Part shown: piece after piece, positions 47,744 to 57,480 of the stretch
How positions within the stretch are numbered: position 1 is the first letter of the stretch
How the letters are laid out: each line of letters begins with the position of its first letter
Assembly (NCBI GenBank): GCA_024036415.1
Contig: JAMWET010006788.1
Location: forward strand, 127,001 to 191,000
Length of the DNA stretch: 64,000 nt
From: Prochilodus magdalenae
Lineage: Eukaryota > Chordata > Actinopteri > Characiformes > Prochilodontidae
Reading direction: 5' to 3'
Notes under the pieces: generated by a model
The model's database searches: none
Told to the model about the DNA's origin: nothing
What the model saw: only the letters and a program-made list of their open reading frames with translations
Translations under genes and position numbers: made by a program

Positions 47744-48827
47744 ATGGGGAGCAGTGCTGTGTGGGTCTTCTTGTCCTTCGAGGTGGTCGTTGCTTTAGCA
47801 TGTTGTCTGGGCAATGTGCTGGTGATCTGGGCGGTGTGGACATGTGGAGCCCTCAAACAGCCCACCTTCTGCTTTATTTTGTCCCTCGCTGTGGCTGACG
47901 TCCTGGTAGGATCTGTGGGCATCCCTGTGGCTGTGCTGGTGGACATCGAGCTGAAGATCCCCTTTTATGGCTGCCTTTTCATGTGCTGTGTGGTCATATT
48001 GCTAGAAGTGGCTTCAATTGTCCTACTCCTGGCCATCGCAGTGGACCGCTTTCTCCGTGTGTACATCCCTCTGAGGTGAGTGGTCCTTATATCTAAAGGG
48101 ACTACACTGGAGATAAATAACTTCAGGTTTAGATTCAGTGTTGTGAAACTGAAGTGTTAGCTATTAAGGAATCAGAACTGAGAAACTGATTTTGGTTTTA
48201 TTCTTTCCCAGGTATAAGTCTACAGTCTCTAAAAAGAGAACTTGGATTGTGGTTACAGTCTGCTGTTTGACGGCTGCATTGCTGAGCTTCACCCCCATGT
48301 TCGGATGGCACGAAACTTTTAAAGCAGACGGTTTTAAATGCAGTTTCTTTGCTGTTATCCCCTATGAATATCTAGTAAACTTCTTATTCCTCGGCTTCTT
48401 CCTTCCTCCACTGGTTATCATGGGAGGCTTGTATTGCTACATCTTCCTGGCCACTAGAAGCCAGCTGAGAGCAACTATAGGTGTCTCTTCCGAGTCCAGC
48501 CGGTATTACCAAAAAGAGCACAGGCTGGCTGTTTCACTGGTTCTGGTGTTGGGTCTCTTTGTTGTGTGTTGGCTCCCACTAGTTATCATGCATGCTGTGA
48601 ATTACTATAAGCGTAGAATGTCCAATGATGTCATTCACATAGGTGTCCTCCTGTCTCATGTTAATTCAGCAGTTAACCCCATAGTGTATGCGCTCAGGAT
48701 CCCCAAGATAAAAGAGGCGTGTAAGAAGCTGTGGAGAAGAGTTTACCCTGAAGGAGAACAGCAGCAGAGAGACGGTACACAAACCAACAGGACAAAAGAC
48801 AGTGGTGCACAGGAGCCTAAGATGTAA
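47744..48827 (+). CDS. Adenosine receptor-like GPCR, tandem copy 2
   Basis: Exons 47744-48075 and 48212-48827, intron 136 bp (GTGAGT...TTTCCCAG), product 315 aa. The fold landmarks Asn24, Asp52, Cys77, Cys154, Asp101-Arg102-Phe, Trp231, Ser259-His260 and Asn266-Pro...Tyr are present. The binding pocket is altered as in copy 1: Glu88 at 3.36, Val235 at 6.52 and His238 at 6.55. Loop 2 reads Cys-Ser-Phe-Phe. Uniquely, the most conserved residue of TM4, Trp129 (4.50), is Cys here (TGT for TGG, near 48265). This may weaken folding or mark relaxed constraint, but the frame is fully open. The tail is rich in Gln, Thr and Ser. The 5'UTR just before the ATG is homologous to that of the other copies, so the upstream region was duplicated with the gene. 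Confidence 0.88.
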
Positions 48828-49105
48828 AACGCTGCTCCAATTGATGACAACGGAACCTCTAATATACAAATTTTAAAATGTGTATAATTATATACAAAAT
48901 TAAAAGATATTAGCCATCATATTCAAATCTAAATGTTCCTTCATTTAACTAACAACGAAAAACCTTCATATCGCCTCACACAGTCATTCAGTACTAAACA
49001 ATTACTGAACAATTTTATTATAAATTTCCTTTCTGGTCCTTTGAAATTAGAATGCGTATGAAAACATATGTAACTCCTTCATGTTTTAATATCAATGTAA
49101 ATATG
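48828..49105. other. 3' flank of receptor copy 2
   Basis: Probable 3'UTR with ATTAAA near 48899; similar to the 3' flanks of copies 1 and 4 (the CTAAATGTTC and AGTACTAAACAATTACTGAA words). Confidence 0.45.
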
Positions 49106-49109
49106 CTCA

Positions 49110-50250
49110 TGTAGCCCAGGGTGTATTCATGACCCTGGTACTAGTGTTGTGCTTTGGGTTCAGTATGTGTGCAGGTTATAGTATAGAAACAGTATGCGCA
49201 TGCGCATTATTGTGGAAAGTTTGGAAATATAGTTGGCCTGAGTGAGTGTCAGTCATTCCTTTCCTCCTAGGAGAGTAGCCAGAGGGCGGGCTCAGGTAGC
49301 AGAGGGGAGAGCACAGACAGTCCCAGGGGAGAGGACGTCGTGACGGACAGACCGTGAATAGCTTTAGCAGCTAGCTTAGCTTGTTAATGTTCCAGACTTC
49401 CAGTTTGTTTGTAGTAATTACTTCGGAGAACTTTTGCTGTGGCCCGTCAGGTTTTATGTGGGTTCTGGAATCGGCCGTATGCAGGGCAGCCTGTCGGTGA
49501 GGACTTTTTTGGGGGGGGGTTCTGTGCGTAGGCGGCTAGCAGCACCATTAGCATTTTGGTGCAGCTAGCTATCTGTCGCAGCGGCCGGTATCCCTGGTCG
49601 GGCCGTCAGTGTTTTTTTTTATTTTTTAGCATTGCCATTTTTCCGGTTAAGAAGGGAGTTTCTTGATGCGTGGACTACCCGTTTGCGGTGTTGGAGCACC
49701 CTGCACGGGACGTGTATGCTACATGCTAGTGCCTCTAGCCACTGCAGGCATTGAGGTTCTTCAGTTTGGCTAGCATTCAACTCGTCAGTCAGTATCCAGC
49801 GGGAAAACCAGAGGAGCTGTGGATTGTTCGTGAGTGCACGTGAGGACTTTGCGGGTGAGCTGGAGCTGGACAAAACGGACTTGTGAGTACGAATCGCCAC
49901 TACAGAAACGGATTCCGCCGCTGCAACGGGACTAAACAGGCCTGCAACCTTTGTTATTTTGTTGGTTTGGTTTTGCCGGCTTTTGGGAAAAGGGGTATTC
50001 ATGTTTGAATGAGTGACCGGTCCTCAATCTTATTGTACAGACAAGTTTAAGTTTCATAATACAGAATGCTGTTTTCTATATTTTGTGTCTGACTCCACTC
50101 ATTGGGTATATTGTATGCGAGCACACTAACAAGTTAGATATGGGTGGTTAAGTTACAGGGATAATACAGATAACTTACCTGGTGAGAACCATACCCACGA
50201 GCTCAGGTTAAAAAAAAAAACTACACCCTCTCTGCCAAAAGAGGGCTACA
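49110..50250. mobile_element. Solo LTR, 1.14 kb, with 4-bp target duplication
   Basis: Starts TGTAGCCC and ends GGGCTACA, a perfect 8-bp terminal inverted repeat of TG...CA type, flanked by CTCA on both sides (49106-49109 and 50251-50254). The interior is non-coding, with GC-rich and AT-rich domains. A 4-bp duplication and TG...CA ends fit an LTR retroelement (Ty3/gypsy-like or retrovirus-like); no gag, pol or env accompanies it, so it is a solo LTR left by recombination between two LTRs. It lies between receptor copy 2 and the pseudogene. Confidence 0.85.
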
Positions 50251-50544
50251 CTCAGATTAAAGCATTTGTTTTATTTTATATCCAGTAGTTTGTTCATTTT
50301 CACCCACTCATTCATTCATCTTTCAGAAAGCTTTATCCTTACGGGTATTGGGGTGCTGGGGGCTATCCCAGCATTCAGTGGGCAGAAGGCAGGCAAGATC
50401 ATTGACAGTCTGCCAATTCATCACTGCGCAGACACTTACATTCACACACACACTCACTCACACCTAGGGGGCAATTTAGCCTCTCCGGTTCACCCGACTG
50501 CATGTTTATGGACTGTAGGCGGACACGGGGGTTTTAAGCTACTT
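50251..50544. other. Intergenic repeat fragment
   Basis: Contains a stretch (about 50290-50530) with CATTCATC...TTTCAGAAAGCTTTATCCTT and GGCAGAAGGCAGGCAAGATC, resembling dispersed fish repeats, but with no boundary or class assignable. Confidence 0.35.
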
Positions 50545-50547
50545 AAT

Positions 50548-51010
50548 TACACTAATCACCAAAATAATAGCTGCACCTAGAAGGAATCGACCGACAGGAA
50601 TGGAACTTGCTGGGTAGGTCTGACATCGTGGGACTTGCTAATGGTTTAAGTTTTGCGCTCAGTCGCACATGTGATGTAAGGCAGGATGGGGCTTATCACT
50701 GTACCTGAGTGACCCAACAGCCATGACTGCAGACCTTCAGTGAGCAGTGATGTCCTCCATGAGTCATCCTGTTAGTGCAGCACCATTGGAAGATGGTTGA
50801 ACGATGCAGGGCTACAAACCTCTGCCCTTGACACCACGTCAACGTCACCAAAGACTGCAGTGGTGTCGTGCCAGACTGTCATGGAGTGACTCAGAATGTC
50901 AGAATGTTATCTTCAGTTAAGAGTCCTACTTTTGTCTTGGTGGAGATGACCAATGACTGCCTCACATGTCCAGAAGGCCTGGTGTCACTCGACCTCCACC
51001 TCTACTGCAA
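50548..51010 (+). mobile_element. Tc1-like transposon (ACTCATCAT family), 5' half
   Basis: Begins near CTAATCACCAAAATAATAGC, then TGCACCTAGAAGGAATCGAC, and runs through the block GTGGTGTCGTGCCAGACTGT to the CCAGAAGGCCTGGTGTCACT block. It corresponds to the 5' half of the element also seen at 16803-17341. Frames are broken. It is followed by a TTTG tetranucleotide run (about 51030-51067). Confidence 0.65.
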
Positions 51011-51239
51011 ACTCTGCAGGAGCTGTGAAAGTTTATTTATTTGTTTGTTTGTTTGTTTGTTTGTTTGTGGCCAAGATGACCACACGTCCACTTTTCTGCC
51101 CTCTGTTTGTTGATGTGATTAGGTTGTATTTGTTTGCTTGTTACTGCAGCCACTGGTGAGAATTTAACCTATAATAATCTTATGTGATTTGAAAAAAGCT
51201 GACTTTAAATCTCAACTTTTATATAAAACTTTAACTCTT

Positions 51240-52313
51240 TCAGCCTATACATACAGTGGAGGGCACAGGAACTGTTATGACCTCCATGGTCAAGTAGAAT
51301 GATGATGAAAGAGTGAGGGTGGGACTGTTGAAAGGTCTGGGGGAGAGATTTCCACACTGCAGTGGCAGATTTGCTTTGCTATAAGATTGTTAACATGCTG
51401 GAGCTGCTTCTGCACCTGCTGTGCAGAGAGCCCCACATCATCTAAGCTTTTCTCTCTATCAAAATAAGGTACTGGAGTATCAATAAATGTGTTCAGTGTA
51501 TTTTAATATAAACCTCAATGATCGTTTCTCAGGATTTACATGTGACTTAACCCTCAGTAACTTTCTTGTATACGGAGTGATGATTTGTGTGGACCATTAA
51601 GATTTGAGAGATTCTGCTTTCATAGGTTGGGACATAATTCACAGTGTCACCGTGGTTTCACATTGGGTAACAGGATTATTCAAGGCTTTGTCGTCACATT
51701 TGATGTTTTTCAACATGAAGTAAGATTGCAGAGACCGAACAAAACTTATTATGCAGCATAGAGAGTTAAATCCTTAAACTCTTCTCCGTGAGCAGTGTTG
51801 TTTTTAATCTGCTGGATCATTGCTGGGGCCTTTTTTCGCCACATCTTAACTTTATACAGGAGTATGACTGTATCGCCTCTTAAAGGTGGTCCAGTTGCTT
51901 GTTGCCACATGAGATCTTCTTTAAAATTTCTGTTTCTTTTATTTTTTTCTGGATATGGAATTATGCAGTCGGAGCTGAGTTTAGTTGTACTGAATTGTGA
52001 CTTTACAGTCAATGCAAACTGTGTCCTTTTCCTGCTCTTGTGCTTTAGGCAGATGGTTCTTTGTTTCGTTTTTTTAATATTTAATAATAAAAACTATACT
52101 TTTAATATGTTATTCTTTTTAAAATTATAAAAGCATAATGTTCTGATGGCTAGTGATGCTGTGTCATGTTATGTGGATTTACAGTGTATGTCTTTTTCAC
52201 ACAGTCTGTCCCCTTCCTGTCATCTGCTGGTGGACTTGTAGTTTTCCCTTGCTTCTCAGACACCACCTTCCTACAGTCCATCACTTCCACCTCCACTGGT
52301 TGGTCTCTTTCTA
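51240..52313. other. 5' flank of the receptor pseudogene
   Basis: Shares blocks with the flanks of other units: ACAGTGGAGGGCACAGGAAC at about 51255 (also 57532 onward) and AATAAATGTGTTCAGTGTAT at about 51483 (also 57760). No gene. Confidence 0.5.
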
Positions 52314-53012
52314 ATGGGGAGAAGTGCTGGGTGGGTCTTCTTGCCTCTTGACGTGATCGTTGCTGTAGCATGTTGTCTGGGCCATGTGCTGGTGATCTGG
52401 GCGGTGTGGACATGTGGAGCCCTCTAATACAGTTCTGCTTCATGTTCCTCGCTGTGGCTGATGTACTGGTGGGGTCTGTGGCCATTCCTGTGGCTCTGCT
52501 GGTGGACGTCCATCTGAAGGTCCCCTTTTATAGATGTCTTTTCATGTGCTGTGTGGTCATACTGCTAGAAGTGGCCTCTGTTGTCCTACTCCTGGCCATC
52601 GCAGTGGACCTTTTTCTCCGTGTGTACATCCCTCTGAGGTGAGTGGTCCTTATATCTAAAGGGACTACACTGGAAATAAATAACTTCAGGTTTAGATTTA
52701 GTACTGTCCTACACCTTGGCAGCTAATTGTAGAGCAGTGTGGTGTTTAGTGGTGTTTCTTCGAAGCTATGTTGTGAAACTGATGTGTTCGCTGATCCTTT
52801 CAGCGTCAGAACTAAGAAACTGATTCTGGTTTTATTTCTTTCCCAGGTATAAGTCTACAGTCTCTAAAAAGCGATCTTGTATTGTTCTTGCACTCTGCTG
52901 GTTGACGGCTCTAATAATCCTATTCTTCAGCTTCCTCCCTCCATTGTTGGCTATCATGACAGCCTTGTTTTGTTACACCTTTCTGAGCACTAGAAGGAAG
53001 CTGAGCGCTTAT
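52314..53012 (+). pseudogene. Adenosine receptor-like GPCR pseudogene, tandem copy 3
   Basis: Exon 1 (52314-52638) and exon 2 (from 52847) keep the gene structure and both splice sites but are clearly dead. Exon 1 has a deletion and frame change that creates TAA at 52425-52427 (codon 38). Asn24 (1.50) is His. The DRY-type Arg102 is Leu (CTT at 52610-52612). Exon 2 lacks the end of TM4, all of loop 2 and the start of TM5, then is cut off near 53012 by a DNA transposon, losing TM6, TM7 and the tail. The exon 1 part after the lesion still encodes the array-specific Glu at 3.36, placing this copy with copies 1, 2 and 4. Confidence 0.92.
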
Positions 53013-53282
53013 GCACCCTATATGGACAGAAGTATTGAGACATCTACACATTGCACCTCCTAAGGCTTTAATGACATCCCATTCTGAATCCATAGGCATT
53101 CATGTGGAGTTGGTCCCTACTTTACAGCTTCCACTCTTCTGGCAAGCCATTTTCTAATGTGTCCATTGGGATTTGCACCCATTCATCCAGCAGAGCATTT
53201 CTGAGGTCAATCACTGATGTGTATGAGAAGATGCACGCAATTTCAGGTCTGCCAGAGCTTCATCAGTTTTTTGGTGATGACT
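53013..53282. mobile_element. DNA transposon fragment interrupting the pseudogene
   Basis: Starts near CACCCTATATGGACAGAAGT, then ATTGAGACATCTACACATTG, the terminal pattern of a widespread small fish transposon, and continues with the CCATAGGCATTCATGTGGAG and CCCATTCATCCAGCAGAGCA blocks typical of it. Its left edge is the point where receptor similarity stops. The right end is missing. Confidence 0.6.
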
Positions 53283-53520
53283 AATCAAATCAAATTAAAT
53301 CACTTTTATTGTCACATCACATTTTCACAGGTGTGAAGGTGAGGGAAAAACTTATGTAGTAAGTCCCTTATAGTACTTAAATACAAAAATATACATTAGA
53401 CAATAAATATTTACAATACTAAGCACAATCTGTTTATACTAATATACAGTTATGAATAAAAACTATGATATATGCAGATGTACAAATTTCCATATAGCGC
53501 TATGGTAAGGCTATATGGAA
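53283..53520 (-). mobile_element. Non-LTR retrotransposon 3' tail (AAATC repeat type), second copy
   Basis: Same tail as 9005-9480: AAATC pentamers, then CACTTTTATTGTCACATCAC, ending with the CTATGGTAAGGCT block. Confidence 0.55.
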
Positions 53521-53779
53521 TATAGATAGATAGATTATGGCTAATTTCAGAAAACCACTGACTACAAAAGTTTTAAATACTTTTGAAAGAAGCAGAATAT
53601 ATAAATTACATAAATTACATTCTTCATATTGTGACGTGTGAGTTCTCACCCAGAAACTTGTGGGTCTGGTTCACAAATTAAGCTTTGCTAGAACTCAATC
53701 AGAGAAAAAAAAAATGTCACCTGACATCTGACAAAGATTCCTCCTCTGTAATTGATTGTCAGGGGGTCAGCCGTACAGG

Positions 53780-54640
53780 TGGTGTGTGCGGTGGGTGGTG
53801 TTGCTCATTCCAGTTTCACTGCTACCAGTCCCACCAGAGATGTTAAGTGTGTTGTAGACATACGGATAAACTGTTTTACTAACATCCCTCCCATGAGCTG
53901 GTCCATGATGGGATGGGGACTGCATGTGCCACAAGCTCATAGCAGTTACCACTTTCCATCATGGAGAAGAGGTCCAGTATGTCCAATCCAAGGGCTGCTG
54001 CAAGGACGCACAGGACTGTTCTGGGGGCTACCTTCATGTGTTTGTGATTAAGAAGTATCCTGCCCCCCACTGGTCCATGGACGAGGTGCAACACCTGGTG
54101 GCAACAAGAGGTAAGGACTAGTTGATATAACACTAGATCCACTGCCTGTAGATAGCTCCATTCCTCATCTCCAACTTGTTCCACCTCTTCTCCAGGTGCT
54201 TAGGAGTGTATACAAGTAGAGGCTGGTCAGCTTCCGCCACTGCCAACAGCTCCAGTCATGTGACACAGCAGTTTCTGGTTCAATCAGTCCTAAGAAGCCC
54301 ACCTCCCTCTGCAGAGATTGCACTAATTCAGGAAGAGTGGGATAGTCAGTCCAATGTAACAGGTAAGGGTTGCAACCACGTACGTTTTGGACTACTCAGC
54401 TGTCCCCATCTCTGGCATGCTCCATCTTCTCATCCTCACCAGTAGAAAGGCCCTCCCCTATTGGGATTGTGGAGGCTTCTACCTGTGTGACTACTTGAAA
54501 CCCGTCCACCAGTAACCCTAGACTCTCCCAACTGTACTGTACAAGGACATCAAATCCCAAGATGCAGTTATCCTTCACCTCCACTATACAGAACCAGTGA
54601 CCTGGGCTCCAGCTGCCAATCTCAACTGTCATGGCAGTCT
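53780..54640 (-). pseudogene. Ty3/gypsy-like pol remnant (protease, integrase)
   Basis: On the minus strand, the frame from 54632 encodes Asp-Asn-Cys-Ile-Leu-Gly-Phe-Asp-Val-Leu, the C-terminal motif of gypsy-type aspartic proteases (ILGxDFL). Further on, about 54185-53990, broken frames contain His-Gly-Pro-Val-Gly-Gly and neighbouring sequence like the zinc-binding H2C2 start of gypsy integrases, preceded by an Arg-Asn-Gly-Ala-Ile-Tyr-Arg block. Reverse transcriptase and RNase H are missing between them, and the protease active-site half is cut off at the MITE beginning at 54660. Stops and frameshifts show it is dead. Confidence 0.5.
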
Positions 54641-54659
54641 GCCATCTTTGTCTCAGTTT

Positions 54660-54922
54660 CTGGCTCTAAAAGAATTGATTCTTTGACTCCAGCACATAGA
54701 GGTCGACTCCTGGTCAGTGACCGAAAGAGTCGGAGTTGACTTGCTTGGAGCGGACTTCAAGGTGTGCAAGGCTGTAGGGTGTCCTTTACCTTAAGCTTTA
54801 CCCAGTCGTACCCAACATATTGAGGAGTCCGCTCCAAGCAAGTCAACTCCGACTCTTTCGGTCACTGACCAGGAGTCGACCTCTATGTGCTGGAGTCAAA
54901 GAATCAATTCTTTTAGCGCCAG
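54660..54922. mobile_element. Palindromic MITE with perfect 91-bp arms
   Basis: The left arm 54666-54756 is the exact reverse complement of the right arm 54826-54916, around a 69-bp spacer. The outer six bases continue the repeat with one mismatch (CTGGCT/CTGGCG). It has no coding capacity. It separates a gypsy remnant on the left from a LINE fragment on the right. No target duplication was found, so the superfamily is not set; the end sequence is reminiscent of small hAT elements. Confidence 0.85.
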
Positions 54923-55321
54923 TACTTCTTCAGGAGGCTGGGGTCCTTCAGGATCTGCCAGAAACTCCTGCTGATGTTCTACCAGTCCGTGGTGGCCAGC
55001 GTCCTCTTCTATGCTGCGGTGTGTTGGGGAGGCAGTATCAGCAGGAGGGATGCTGGACGACTCGACAGGCTGGTGAGGAAAGCTGGTTCTGTGCTGGGAC
55101 TAGAGCTGGAGTCCTTAACACCACTGGCAGAGAGGAGAGCCCTCAACAAGCTGCTGAACATCATGGACCATGTTCACCATCCTCTGCACACCACGATCAT
55201 CAGGCAGAGGAGCTCATTCAGTGGCAGACTGCTGTCCCAGTCCTGCTCCACAGACAGACTCAGAAAGTCTTTTGTCCCTAAGGCCATAAGACTGTTCAAC
55301 TCCTCTCAGTACAGCAAATGA
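54923..55321 (+). pseudogene. LINE reverse transcriptase C-terminal fragment
   Basis: An open frame (best seen 54974-55321) encodes Tyr-Phe-Phe-Arg-Arg-Leu, then Phe-Tyr-Gln-Ser-Val-Val-Ala-Ser-Val-Leu-Phe-Tyr-Ala-Ala-Val-Cys-Trp-Gly, and ends Leu-Phe-Asn-Ser-Ser. This is the characteristic C-terminus after the polymerase domain of fish non-LTR retrotransposons. It is 5' truncated (the palindromic MITE abuts it) and followed by a 3' non-coding tail and a CTAT-type simple repeat (about 55447-55500). It was never a host gene. Confidence 0.8.
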
Positions 55322-55990
55322 AAAACTCTGGACACTCTTTCATTCCGGTCACTCCAATGGACACACCCCCATCTCTGCACACACTCCCTCTTAAATGCCC
55401 TGTTTATATTGTATTATTCTACTCCATTCTGTACTGTTTACACAGTACATCTATCTATCTATCTGTCTATCTGTCTATCTGTCTATCTACCTATCTATCT
55501 CTATCACCTAACTGGATAGGCACAAACAGAGAGGTGAAACACTGCAAGTGTGAATTTCTGGACCGGGCCCTTTAGCGCTTGTTTATTGTCTGAACACTTA
55601 TTGGGTAGAAGGCAGGAAACACCATGGTACATCATCTAAATGCATAAATAAATGAAAACTATTTGAGTTAAATAACAACAGTCCAACAGGCTTTTTTTTC
55701 CAACATGGTTTGTTTAAACTTTTCTCTTTTTCCTGCTACAGAATTATGCTAGTATGCTGTTGTTGAGAGTGAACTGTTGCAGCTCATGCTATATGGATTG
55801 ACTGGATTTACAGCATTCAAGCTTTGGTCTTTTCACATGGTAAGCTCACTTCCTCTGGTGTGTCTGTGGTAGTTTGTTAGTAAGAAACTTTGTCGAAACT
55901 GTTCTGTTCATTTCGTCAGAGCTCACAGGGAAGTCACAGCCAGTGTCTTACACTCCATCCCTTCCATCTGCACTGGCTGGTCTCTTTCTA
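55322..55990. other. LINE 3' tail and 5' flank of receptor copy 4
   Basis: The LINE 3' end and a CTATCTGT-type microsatellite run to about 55505. From about 55830 the sequence is homologous to the 5'UTR of the other receptor copies (CTCACTTCCTCTGGTGTGTC; TCAGAGCTCACAGGGAAGTC). Confidence 0.55.
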
Positions 55991-57132
55991 ATGGGGAGCA
56001 GTGCTGCATGGGTCTTCTGGCCTTTTGAGGTGATTATTGCTGTAGCATGTTGTCTGGGCAATGTGCTGGTGATCTGGGCGGTGTGGACATGTGGAGCACT
56101 CAGACAGCCCACCTTCTGCTTCATTGTGTCCCTCGCTGTGGCCGATTTCCTTGTGGGGTTGGTGGGCATCCCTGTGGGTGTGCTGGTGGACATCCATATG
56201 AAGATCCCCTTTTATGGATGCATTTTCATGTGCTGTGTGGTCATATTGCTAGAAGTGGCTTCTGTCTTCTTACTCCTGGCCATCGCAGTGGACCGCTTTC
56301 TCCGTGTGTACATCCCTCTGAGGTGAGTGGTCCTTATATCTGAAGGGACTACACTGGAGATAAATAACTTCAGGTTTAGATTTAGTGCTGTACTACACCT
56401 TGACATCTGATTGTCAAGCAGTGTGATGTTCAGTGGTGTTGTGAAACAGAAGTGTTAGCTGATCCTCTCAGTATTAAAAGCTATTTAAGAACTAAGAAAC
56501 TGATTCTGGTTTTATTCTTTCCCAGGTATAAGTCTACAGTCTCTAAAAAGCGATCTTGGATTGTGGTTACGATCTGTTGGTTGGCGGCTGCATTGCTGAG
56601 TTTCACCCCCATGTTCGGATGGCACAAAAGTTTTGATGTAGACACTTATGAATGCGGTTTCTCTGAAGTTATCTCCCGTTCATATCTAGTAAACTTTTTA
56701 TTCCTCGGCTTCTTCCTGCCAGTATTGGTGATCATGACAGGCTTGTATTGCTACATCTTCCTGACCACTAGAAGGCAGCTGAGAGCAAATATGGGTGTGG
56801 CTTCAGGCTCCAGCACATATTACCAAAAAGAGCAGAAGCTGGCTGTTTCACTGGTTCTGGTGTTGGGTCTCTTTGTTGTGTGTTGGCTCCCACTGTTCCT
56901 CGTGGTCACTTTAAAAAAACGTGGTCATTATGATACGACGTTCCATGTTGTCATTCACATAGGTGTCCTCCTGTCTCATGTTAATTCAGCAGTTAACCCC
57001 ATACTATATGCGTTCAGGATCCCCAAGATAAAAGAGGCATGTAGGAAGCTGTGGAGAAGAGTTTACCCTGATGGAGGACAGCAGCAGAGAGGCAGTACAA
57101 AATCCAGCAGTACACAGGAGTCTGAGTTATAA
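55991..57132 (+). CDS. Adenosine receptor-like GPCR, tandem copy 4
   Basis: Exons 55991-56322 and 56526-57132, intron 203 bp (GTGAGT...TTTCCCAG), product 312 aa. An in-frame extension upstream to 55874 lacks an ATG, so 55991, which aligns with the other copies, is the start. Kept: Asn24, Asp52, Cys77, Cys154, Trp129, Asp101-Arg102-Phe, Trp231, Ser261-His262, Asn268-Pro...Tyr272. Altered pocket: Glu88 (3.36), Phe235 (6.52), Val238 (6.55). Loop 2 reads Cys-Gly-Phe-Ser-Glu, differing from the Phe-Ala-Val of copies 1 and 2, and loop 3 is one residue longer and basic (Lys-Lys-Arg). The C-terminus Glu-Ser-Glu-Leu fits a class I PDZ ligand. A plasma-membrane receptor with an unknown agonist. Confidence 0.9.
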
Positions 57133-57480
57133 AACTCTGTTTCAGCTGATGGTATAGACCCAGACCATATATGACCGTTTGCGTAGTTATGATTGACATG
57201 CCTCTCAGCCAGCATATTCGTCTCTAAACGTTCTTTTCTTCATCAAGCAAAGGAAACACTTCGGCACACCGCAGACAGTCATTCCGTACTAAACAATTAC
57301 TGAACCACTTTATTTAAGATTGTGTTAATTTATTCATTTACTAACAGTCCATATGTATAAATGTATGTGTATGAAATGTGGAATATGTATTGTCATTGTT
57401 TATTATTAAACTGCGTTTCAAGTAGCTGGACGTCCTTCATATGAACCACTGTTAATAACATATTTGATTTGAAAAGATTG
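57133..57480. other. 3' flank of receptor copy 4
   Basis: Probable 3'UTR, with ATTAAA near 57406. The words GACATGCCTCTCAGCCA and ACGTTCTTTTCT are shared with the 3' flank of copy 1 (about 42250-42300). Confidence 0.5.

Noticed and set aside
55874..55990. In-frame N-terminal extension of receptor copy 4
   Set aside because: It lacks an ATG and is homologous to the 5'UTR of the other copies; the aligned start is 55991.
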